NCBI GenBank assembly: GCA_032158295.1
Contig: CM063252.1
Coordinates: forward strand, 16,021,952-16,085,951
Direction: 5' to 3'
Source: Pycnopodia helianthoides
Taxonomy: Eukaryota > Echinodermata > Asteroidea > Forcipulatida > Asteriidae
DNA length: 64,000 nucleotides
Shown here: piece after piece, positions 41,401 through 53,400 of the stretch
How the letters are laid out: every line of letters starts with the position of its first letter
Position numbering within the stretch: the first letter of the stretch is position 1
The notes under the pieces: model-generated
What the model saw: only the letters and a program-made list of their open reading frames with translations
Database searches by the model: none
Told to the model about the DNA's origin: nothing
Program-made: the position numbers and the translations under genes

Positions 41401-44400
41401 TGCTGTCATGGCAAAGATGATGTGTCATCTCCTTGATATAGGTGTGCCGGGTGGTATTAGGGTAGCTTCGAAGGAGATTGAAAAGATCCAGAAGTACCAA
41501 GACCTGGTTAGGGAACTTCATAAGAATTGGCAGGTGAAAGTGGAAGAAGTCCATGTGGCAGTTGGAGCACTTGGCACCATTCGCAAAAGCACCAGGGAAA
41601 CATCTAGATGAAATACGCATCACTGTGATGGCTAAATCTGTTACAGAAGACAGAGCTTTTGGGAACAGCAAGGACCCTGCGATATTTCTTTTGCATGCTG
41701 TGATTAAATGAAATAATAATAAACCATTTGACACAGCAACACTCTTTAGTGTGGTTCTTGAGTAGCAATTTTGAAACCGAAAGAGACAGTGTATCAGAAA
41801 AAAATTAAGACTGACAGAATTAATTATTTACCAAGTTAAAAGTAATTTCTGGCCCCTGATACTGGAAACTTATACTCCAACGTAAATATCAAAAATGGTA
41901 ATAAAGTGTATGTAATTGCCCGCTCTTTCCGTAGCTGTCAATATCAATTATTGCAAATATAGCTTAAATAAACCCAGTTTTGATGAGATTTTGAGTCAAG
42001 CACTGGAGCAAATGATTCATATGATTAGAACAACCTCAAGGTTTCAAGCCACAACAACGTGAAGTCAAGGTTTTCCACTACCTACTAATAAAACTCCTGG
42101 GGCAAACTGCTCATATTTTACTTATGGAGACATACTTTTTGCAAGGAAAACAACTAATCTGCCTGCAGCAAACAGCAGCAATTAACAGATCGTATAACTC
42201 AACAGGCATGCATTTTCAACTTAAAAGTATTGGTTGAAATCAGCAAAACTGAATTGTCTGTGAGATTCTAGGTTTGGACATTTCACTTTTCGAAGAGATC
42301 ACTTCTGCATTTAGAATGGCTAATACAACAGCAGAGAGTGGTAGTACTCCGTACACGGTACAATGGATTGGGCAGATTGGAATGGCAGAAGGCATCATTG
42401 GAATGGTTCTTAACACTCTCGCTTGGCTGGTCATCCTCAGAACCAAAAGCCTCCATAATATGACAAACTACCTGCTGGCATATCTTGCTGTGGTCGATAG
42501 TCTGACATGCTTTGGTCTATTCTTTTTTTACGCCAGCAAGAGAATTATTCCTGAAAGTTTCATTGCAAGAGATATTCACTGCCGGATAATCATCAGTTTT
42601 TTTGTACAGTACCTGACAATTTATTCATCAAATTTTGGTTTGTGTGTGGTAACCTATGAACGGTACATCGGGATAGTGCATTCTCTACATTATCAAAGAC
42701 TTCTGTCTGCCCAAAAAGTCATGGTGATCATTTTCATCACATGGATGATTGGGTGTCTACTCTCAAGTCCTTTCTTTTTAACGACAACTGCCAGCACAGA
42801 TGCAAGATATCCATGCACACAAACCTCCTTATCACAAATACTGGCAGACACAGGACAAAGTATGGCAATCATATTTGCCTACTTGTTGCCCATAACTTTT
42901 ATGAGTTGGGCTTACTACAAGATCCAAGCCACACTTAAGATTAATGCACGACAACTCCAACACATCAAAATGTACAAGCAGCAGCATATGAGCTTCTACA
43001 GGCACGACAAAAAGTGGTCAACATGCTCATGATTGTCATGGGTGCATTGCTTGTTCTATGGACTCCAAACATTATCTTGTATATGGTCATTTCTGAAATA
43101 TACAATTCTCCTGTACTTCAAATAGTGACTGACACATCTTTGTTGTTCTATTACATGAACTCTGTGATAAATCCCATCATTTACATCTTCAAATACAAGA
43201 ATTTTCGAAAAGGACTTAAAGACATGTTGTGCTGCTGCATGGGTCGACCTGTGAGACCTAACCAGATTGGTATGGAATGAAGTACATGAGACCAGTTTGC
43301 AAAAACAAATTCAACAAACACCTTAGGTAAGAATCCAAACCTTTCCCCTCCTTGAGCCAATGTCTTGACCGTTACTAAGCCACTGATCTTGCTCAGTGAA
43401 CTGAGAACCAATTCAAATACTGCGATTTATTTATAGGTGGGTTCAACAAATTTTAATTTGATGATACAGCACTTTTTAGGAATGGATTCAAATGAAGAGT
43501 AAACTGTCATGTCATAACAGTAATAAGAAGACCAGAACAGAAAAGGATCCAACTCCCTCCACCAACTTTGTTATATCATAAGCCGCCCTCAGGTCGACCT
43601 TGCGTTGAGACAAAAACAGTCTGTGACTGACGTATCAGTATGATGCTGCACCTGAGTTAAGACCATTGGGAACACAGTCATCGTCTTGTTGATTGTTTAC
43701 AACCTGAGTATAACTACGATGATGTTAAGACGATTAGCATTAGTTACTTTCAGAAACAAAATCAACAATTCTAAGAGTAGAAAATTCCTGCTTCTGCGAC
43801 AAGTTCCCAACAGATGAGATTCAATTGTGTGTAGCTGTGATGTCATACGTCCATATAAGTGGCTGTTAGCCAATCAGCGTGCAGAAGAGTAAGCAAATGG
43901 ACTAGCAAATTACTTACCAACTGACTTGTTTCAAATTACAATATCCTTCAAAAAAAAATTTAGGACCCAATATTTAAAAACGTTTTTAGATTGCATTGTG
44001 TCTATGTCACAGAATCATCGAATGTAGGTGACATGAGCAATGCTTTTTCGGAGTGACGCGTGTTCCACAAAATTCAAACGATTTCTCAGTTATAGTGACC
44101 TGAGCATTCATTTTCTGCTTAATTGTGACAGTTCCGTCGGAGTGCAAGCAAAGTGCAGGTCAACCTGAGGGTGGCTCAAGAGTATGGTGACACTAGAAAC
44201 TGCTTGGTGTTAAATCACCATTGTAAAGTAATCATAATTGGTTTAAGCCAGGTTTCACTAATTTGCAACATGGTCTAACCTGTTACTCAGAAGAAGATTG
44301 GTGAAGTCGTTAGTTTTATTTTTGAATGATTCAAGTTTTGGTTATGCAGAAATTATAAGTAATTTTGAATTGAGTGCTCGACATCTTCTAGTTATTATGC

Positions 44401-47400
44401 AGAAGCTTGCCTGTGGCGTGTCGTGTCTAAGTGGTTAAAAGCACCGGAATCAAGCTCTGGTGATTCTGATCAGCCTAGTGTGGGTTCAAGTCTCAGTCTT
44501 GACATTTGTGTCCTTGAGTGAAATACTTTGTTTTAATTGCTTTGTCCTTTGGATGGGATATTAAGCGTTAGGTCCTGTGAACTGGGAATGGTAGTGCACG
44601 AAAAAAACAAAAAAAACAGAACACTTATTGTGAAAGAGTAAAGGTTAATTCCAGTGTTTCTGGTTCACATTGCAAGCCCTTGTTAACAAATTACCTCAGG
44701 CTTGCGAGCTACAGTGATTAAGCTCACATATTAGGCACCCTCAGTTTTATTACCAGAATTATATTATAAGCATAAAAATAATAACAACAATAACTAAAAA
44801 TCAGTTAGACACAGCAACATTCATTAGTCTGGTTCTTGAGCAGTAATTTTGTGACCGAACAAGACAGTGTATAGGATAAAAATTCAGACTGACATAATTA
44901 ATTATTTACCTAGCTAAAAGAAATGTCTGGTCCCTGATACTGGAAAATTATATCTGTGTCATTTTGCTCCAAGGAGATCGCATCAAAAATAGCAATTAAG
45001 TGTATGTAAGTGCCCGCTCTTTCCGTAGCTGTCAATATCAATTATTGCAACTACAGCTTAAATAAACCCAGTTTTGATGAGATTTTGAGTCAAGCACTGC
45101 AGCAAAGGATTCATATGATTAGAACAACTGCAACGTTTCAAGCCAAAACAACGTGTAGTCAAGGTTTTTCACTGGCTACCAATAAACCACAAGGCAAACT
45201 GCTCAGATTTTACCTTTGGAGACTTGATTTTTGCAAGGAGAAAGGTTCTTAAACAGTGGTACCACAAGAAAACATCCTCAAACTCGACTAGTTTACATCT
45301 TCAACTTCAAATTATTGGCTCAAATCAGCGATATTGAACAAACTGTGAGACTGCTCACATATCACTTTTGAGAGATCACTTTCACCAAGACACCAAGAGA
45401 TATGGCCAATGCAACTGCAGAGAGTGGTAGTACTCCTTACATGGTACAATGGATTGAGCAGATTGGAATTGCAGAAAGCATCTTCGGAATGGTTCTTAAC
45501 ACTCTCGCTTGGCTGGTCATTCTCAGAATCAAGAGCCTCCACAATATGACAAACTACCTGCTGGCATATCTTGCTGTGATCGATAGTCTGACATGCTTTT
45601 GTCTATTCTTTTTTTTTGCAACAACAGACATGGTTCCCAAAAGTGCTATTGGAAAAGAAATTTACTGTCGGCTAATTTACACTCAGGTTTTACAGGTAAT
45701 TACAATTTATGCTACAAGTTTAGGCCTGTGTGTGGTAACCTACGAAAGGTACATCGGGATAGTGCATTCTCTACATTATCAAAGACTTCTGTCTGCCAAA
45801 AAAGTCACGGTGATCATTTTCATCACATGGATGATTGGGTTTCTACTCTCAAGTCCTTTCTTTTTAACAACAACTGCCAGCACAGATGCAAGATATCCAT
45901 GCACACACACCTCCTCATCACAAATACTGGCAGACACAGGACAAAGTATTGCAATCATATTTGCCTACTTGTTGCCCATAACTTTCATGAGTCTAGCTTA
46001 CTACAAGATCCAGGCCACACTTAAGCTTAATGCACGACAACTCCAACAACAAAATGTACAAGCTGCAGCATATGAGCTTCTACAGGCACGACAAAAAGTG
46101 GTCAACATGCTCATGATTGTCCTGGGTGCATTGTTTGTTCTATGGACACCACAAGCTATACGGACTATCCGTACTTTTGCACAACACAAATCTCAAGTTG
46201 CTCCAACAGTGAGTGACCCCACTGTGTTGTTCTGGTACATGAACTCTGTGATAAATCCCATCATTTACATCTTCAAATACAAGAAGTTTCGAAAAGGACT
46301 TCAAGACATGCTGTGCTGCTGCATGGGTCGACCTGTGAGACCTAACCAGATTGGTATGGAATGAAGTACATGAGACCAGTTTGCAAAAACAAATTCAACA
46401 AACACCTTAGGTAAGAATCCAAACCTTTCCCCTCCTTGAGCCAATGTCTTGACCATTACTAAGCCACTGATCTTGCTCAGTGAACTGAGAACCAATTCAA
46501 ATACTGCGATTTATTTATAGGTGGGTTCAACAAATTTTAATTTGATGATACAGCACTTTTTAGGAATGGATTCAAATGAAGAGTAAACTTTCATGTCATA
46601 ACAGTAATACAGAAACCAGAACAGAAAAGGATCCAACTCCCTCCACCAACTTTGTTATATCATAAGCCGCCCTCAGGTCGACCTTGCGTTGAGACAAAAA
46701 CAGTCTGCGACTGATGTATCAGTATGATGCTGCACCTGAGTTAAGACCATTGGGAACACAGTCATCGTCTTGTTGATTGTTTACAACCTGAGTATAACTA
46801 CGATGATGTTAAGACGATTAGCATTAGTTACTTTCAGAAACAAAATCAACAATTCTAAGAGTAGAAAAATTCCTGCTTCTGCGACAAGTTCCCAACAGAT
46901 GAGATTCAATTGTGTGTAGCTGTGATGTCATGCGTCCATATAAGTGGCTGTTAGCCAATCAGCGTGCAGAAGATTAAGCAAATGGACTAGCAAATTACTT
47001 ACCAACTGACTTGTTTCAAATTACAATAACCTTAAAAAAAAAAATTTAAGACCCAATATTTAAAACTTTTTTTAGATTGCATTGTGTCTATGTCACAGAA
47101 TCATCGAATGTAGGTGACATGAGCAATGCTTTTTCGGAGTGACGCGTGTTCCACAAAATTCAAATGATTTCTCAGTTATAGTGACCTGAGCATTCATTTT
47201 CTGCTTAATTGTGACAGTTCCGTCGGAGTGCAAGCAAAGTGCAGGTCAACCTGAGGGTGGCTCAAGAGTGTGGTGACACTAGAAACTGCTAGGTGTTAAA
47301 TCACCAGTTGTAAAGTAATCATAATTGGTTTAAGCCAGGTTTCACTAATTTGCAACAAGGTCTAACCTGTTACTCAGAAGAAGATTGGTGAAGTCGTTAG

Positions 47401-50400
47401 TTTTATTTTTGAATGATTCAAGTTTTGGTTATGCAGAAATTATAAGTAATTTTGAATTGAGTGCTCGACATCTTCTAGTTATTATGCAGAAGCTTGCCTG
47501 TGGCGTGTCGTGTCTAAGTGGTTAAAAGCACCGGAATCAAGCTCTGGTGATTCTGATCAGCCTAGTGTGAGTTCAAGTCTCAGTCTTGACATTTGTGTCC
47601 TTGAGTGAAATACTTTGTTATAATTGCTTTGTCCTTTGGAAGGGATATTAAGCGTTAGGTCCTGTGAACTGGGAATGGTAGTGCACGAAAAAAAAAAAAA
47701 AAAACAGAACACTTATTGTGAAAGAGTAAAGGTTAATTCCAGTGTTTCTGGTTCACATTGCAAGCCCTTGTTAACAAATTACCTCAGGCTTGCGAGCTAC
47801 AGTGATTAAGCTCACATATTAGGCACCCTCAGTTTTATTACCAGAATTATATTATAAGCATAAAAATAATAACAACAATAACTAAAAATCAGTTAGACAC
47901 AGCAACATTCATTAGTCTGGTTCTTGAGCAGTAATTTTGTGACCGAACAAGACAGTGTATAGGATAAAAATTCAGACTGACATAATTAATTATTTACCTA
48001 GCTAAAAGAAATGTCTGGTCCCTGATACTGGAAAATTATATCTGTGTCATTTTGCTCCAAGGAGAATGCATCAAAAATAGCAATTAAGTGTATATAATTG
48101 CCTGCTCTTTCCGTAGCTGTCAATATCAATTATTGCAACTACAGCTTAAATAAACCCAGTTTTGATGAGATTTTGAGTCAAGCACTGCAGCAAAGGATTC
48201 ATATGATTAGAACAACCGCAACGTTTCAAGCCAAAACAACGTGTAGTCAAGGTTTCTCACTGGCTACCAATAAAGCACAATGCAAACTGCTCATATTTTA
48301 CTTATGGAGACACAAGTTTCGCAAGCAAAATTACTTATCTGCCTACAGCAAACAGCAGCAATTAACAGATCTGACATCTCAACAAGTATACATTTTCAAC
48401 TTAAAAGTATTGGTTGAAATCAGCAAAGCTGAATTAACTGTGAGACTCCAGGTTTTCACATTTCACTTTTCGGAGAGATTCACTTATGCAGGGAAAATGG
48501 CTAAAACAACAGCAGAGAATGGTAGTACTCCATACACGGTACAATGGATTGGGCAGATTGGAATGGCAGAAGGCATCATTGGAATGGTTCTTAACACTCT
48601 CGCTTGGCTGGTCATCCTCAGAACCAAAAGCCTCCACAATATGACAAACTACCTGCTGGCATATCTTGCTGTGGTCGATAGTCTGACATGCTTTGGTCTA
48701 TTCTTTTTTTACGCCAGCAAGAGAATTATTCCTGAAAGTTTCAAGGCAAGAGATATTCACTGCCGGGTAATCAACAGTTCTTTTGTACAGTTCCTGACAG
48801 TTTATACATCAAACTATGGTTTGTGTGTGGTAGCCTATGAAAGGTACATCGGGATAGTGCATTCTCTACATTATCAAAGACTTCTGTCTGCCAAAAAAGT
48901 CACGGTGATCATTTTCATCACATGGATGATTGGGTTTCTACTCTCAAGTCCTTTCTTTTTAACAACAACTGCCAGCACAGATGCAAGATATCCATGCACA
49001 CACACCTCCTCATCACAAATACTGGAGAGTATAGGACTTATTATTGCAGTCCTATTCAGCTACTTGTTCCCCATAACTTTTATGAGCTGGGCTTACTACA
49101 AGATCCAAGCCACACTTAAGGTAAATGCACGACAACTCCGACAACAAAATGTACAAGCAGCAGCATATGAGCTTCTACAGGCACGACAAAAAGTGGTCAA
49201 CATGCTCATGATTGTCATGGGTGCATTGTTTGTTCTATGGACTCCAAGCGTTATCTTGGGTATCCTCACTTCTGCACAACACAAAGCTGAAGTTGCTGAA
49301 ATTGTAAATGACACATCTGAATTGTTCTATTACATGAACTCTGTGATCAATCCCATCATTTACATCTTTAAATACAAGAAGTTTCGAAAAGGACTTCAAG
49401 ACATGCTGTGCTGCTGCATGGGTCGACCTGTGAGACCTAACCAGATTGGTATGGAATGAAGTAGGTAAGACCAGTTTGCAAAAACAAATTCAACAAACAC
49501 CTTAGGTAAGAATCCAAACCTTTCCCCTTCTTGAGCCAATGTCCTGACCATTACTAAGCCACTGATCTTGCTCAGTGAACTGAGAACCAAATCAAATACT
49601 GCATTTTATTTATTGGTGGGTTGAACAAAAATTAAATTGATGATGCACGATTAAACAGCACTGTTTATGGTTTAGGAGGTCAACACCTTACAGTTCTATA
49701 AGCGATATGTTTATCCAAAAGGCAACTGAGCTATTCTTATAACATTGACACCAGAGTCAAGATAATATTAGTTATCACACAAGCAGGAGTGGAACACAGA
49801 AAAATATATAGTGCTTCTGCGTCCTATATCCAATGAGGCTGAAGGCCAAGTTAGACATGGCAGACAGAAGTGTTCCCTATTCCACGAGCATGTGTGTTGA
49901 TAACAAATTTTTTTTCAACAAACTTGATGCATATAGCTTAAAATAGTACAATATGCAGAGTTAGAACAGCGCAATATGCAGGGTGTGAAATGGGCCTCTT
50001 CGATCAATCAGAATCAGGATTTTAGCTTGAAGATAAGTAGATGCTTTATCAATTTTTGGAGATTGACAAAACCAGATCACCAAGGAAAACACTCAAATCA
50101 ATTGATTTAAGCTTACGCATAAATTATATAAACTTAAGGGGGTCCTAGCATGGTAATCAGATAATCCACGGTGAAGTTAAAAAAAATATTATATACTAGT
50201 TCTGTTATGTGAGTTATGAGTAGATCAAGCCAGTGTCGAAGCATATGTGTTGACTCAAACGTAATTGTAAGAAGACCATATGATACTAGTAAGGTCTTAA
50301 GCCGGTTAGCATTAGTGTCATTCAAATTATCCATATGAATATTCAAAGATTCAAACTATTGATATGAATATTTAAATCACCAGCAAAAACCATCTCTGAA

Positions 50401-53400
50401 GGAAGAGGCAGACATTTGGGCAAATTTTTGGGAATCTCACAAAAAAAGTTAAAAAGTCATTTATGGTAACCTTGATGGATGGGTAGACCTATAGACAAAT
50501 TGTCTGTGACTTGAAAAAAAAATCAGAAAAAAATCATCAGTCGCAAGGGTAGAAAAATTCCTACTTCTGCGACAAGTGCCCAACAGAGGTACTCAATTGT
50601 TGCGATGTCATGCGTCCATATAATTCCTTTTATCGTTCATTTATTAAGGATAAAATGCCTTATGCGCGGCGAGGTACATGCAATGCGGCTGCGTCGTGTT
50701 GTTTGTTGCCGCGCTGGACTTGACCTACTTTTGTCTGATGGGTCAGAAACACATCACGTACGCATTGATTTCAAGGTCAGCGTTGTTCAGATAAGCATTG
50801 TTGCTAAAACACATTGATTTTTTATTGGCGGGTTGTGCAAAATTTAAACCTTTAGCCAATCACGTCTCTCGCTTAATTGCGGCAGAATAGCTGTCACTTT
50901 CGTTACAGTCAACTAACGCATAGGTCAAACTTTTTCCCACCTCCACCCCATAAGTACCACCTGTTATATAGCTCAAGTTGTTGAGGTACGCTAGCTGATC
51001 GTGTATTTACACATCTATCTGCTCACAGGACACAAAGGTAGTTCATGTAAATTGCTAAATAAATAATACCAATAATAATAATAATAGTATAATATTGATA
51101 ATAGATTTGATGTTATAGATTTGATGTCAGTATTTCTTAACTATGTTTAGTTTGATGTTTTAGGTTCCTCATCCTTAATTTGTGCATTCCAAACATTTGT
51201 GCATTCCAGACTAGTATGTTTGCTTAGTACTACCATGTGCAGCTTATTTTACACATCTTATTCAAATTCTAATGTTGCCAATTGCTTTGGGCTCGAGATT
51301 GGTATGGAATAAAGTACATGAGACCAGTTTGCAAAAAAAAAAAAATGAACGCCATCATGATTTTCCTCCTAATAGCTTATGGACAAATGGAAATTTTCTA
51401 ATATTAAGTTGCTTAAACAGTGTTTCACCTCAGCGAGGTGTTCTATTACATGAACTCTGTGATAAATCCCATCAATTACGTCTTCAGAAGTTTCGGAAAA
51501 GGTCTTCAAGACATGATGTTTTTCCGCAACAGTCGACCTGTACAACCAAACCAGGTTGATGTCGAGTAAAATGCTAAACGTCGCAGAAATAAAATATTCT
51601 TGATACAATTTCATCGGGTATCCAGACCCCCTCAGCTTCTGCATTCGCCAGCATCTTAAAGGCACAGTACACGCTTGGTAATTGGAGCCTACTGATTGTG
51701 TCAATCCAATATAAATGTAGGTACACATACATACAATAAAACTAACCTGTGAAAATTTCACTTCCAAGGTGGTCGCGTTTTTCGATATATCACCGAAAAA
51801 CCGGAGCGAATATTTCCACGCAGGAAGAATATTCCCCATAGGAACACACAGTCTGAGAAGCGTTTCTGACCGCTTCTCAGATTCAAATTGTGGGGAATAA
51901 AAAGTGATATATTTTCCTAAACCGATAGTACTTCGATAGTTAAAAGTTTCTCAAAATTCATTATACATACTTAAGGCTGCTGTACTTTTTACCAATTAAG
52001 TTTTTATTGCCATTAGTTTTCAGTCATTACCAAACGTGTACTGTGCCTTTAACTGCTGGACAACCAACCTTGCCTGAGGACAAACCACAATGTTCATGAC
52101 GCAAATTTTGCGAAAGCTTTCCGTGAAAAAAAAAAGCTCCTTCAAAGACAGCCCTCACAAACATGTGTTTTCCAGACATGCTTACAAAAAAAATGGACAG
52201 AAAAGTTTCAGGGTGTATCAAATCATTGTGTAAAACCCTTTGCAGAGGTCAGGAGGTCAAAAGGTCAAATTGTGTTCACGCAGATAATGGTCCAGTAAGT
52301 ACAACATGCCGTATGAGCCGTTTGTTCGGAAAGTGTCACTACTCAGTTGCATATTCGAAGCCATCAGCGTCAAGCTACATGTAGCAGGCACACAAAGTCG
52401 CTAAGTGCACAAAACAGTGCTTAGCGGCAGCGATTATCGCGAACACTCTCGTAAAATGAATCGGCATTTGATGAAATTTAAATTTTCTGAGGGGGGGGGG
52501 GATATGAACCCTAAAAGCAAAGAAGTGTATTACTAGCCAAAATACTAAGATCGTTTCAATTGTTTCAAATCTCCCTTCTCTAAATAACAACTCTTAACTT
52601 AAAGACACTGGACACCTTTGGTAATTGTCAAAGACCAGTCTTCTCACTTGGTGTATCTCAACACATGCACAAAATAACACACCTATGAAAAATTTGAACT
52701 CAATTGGTCGTTGAAGCTGCAAGATAATAATGGAAAAAAAACACCCTTGTCACACAAAGTTGTGTGCTTTCAGATGCTTGATTTCGAGACCTCACGCGTG
52801 AGGTCTCAAAATCAATTCAAATATTTTACTGAGAAATTACTTCTTTCTCAAAAACTACGTTACTTCAGAGGGAGCCGTTTCTCACAATGTTTTATACTAT
52901 CAACAGCTCTCCATTGCTCGTTTTCAAGTAAGTTTTTATGCTAACAATTATTTTGAGTAATTACCAAAAGTGTCCAGTGCCTTTAAGCATGAGGCCATGT
53001 CTGAAATTGACGGCTGCGGCTTGCTAGGGTGTTGCTAAGGGGTGCTAAGGGTGTTGCTAAGGGTAGCCTATGCTTCAACGCATATTAACATGGAGATCCA
53101 GCCGCAGCGGGCAGCCGCTAATTCAGAGACGGCCTCAGCCGAATAACAAACCTGAGAAGTCCGCCCTGTGCTTGGTCCTCCGCAACTGCCATCCTGCAAA
53201 ATGTCATACAAGGAAAACAAATGTCAGATGACAGGCTGAAATGAAGTCATGTATTTAACAACAGATCAAACTTCATCGCCACCATGGTCATGTTCCCCGT
53301 GTTCCATATCAGTAAAGGACACTGATTCAGACCAAAAAGCAGTCCGACTCTTCTGCCGGTCCCGCCCCAGTTTGTTTATGGCGCGGAATGGAAGAATGAA

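Noticed and set aside
48098..48496. 133-codon in-frame N-terminal extension of GPCR G7
   Set aside because: It begins at a non-ATG codon inside the TATA region. Sister copies have it out of frame and all receptors start at a conserved MA.
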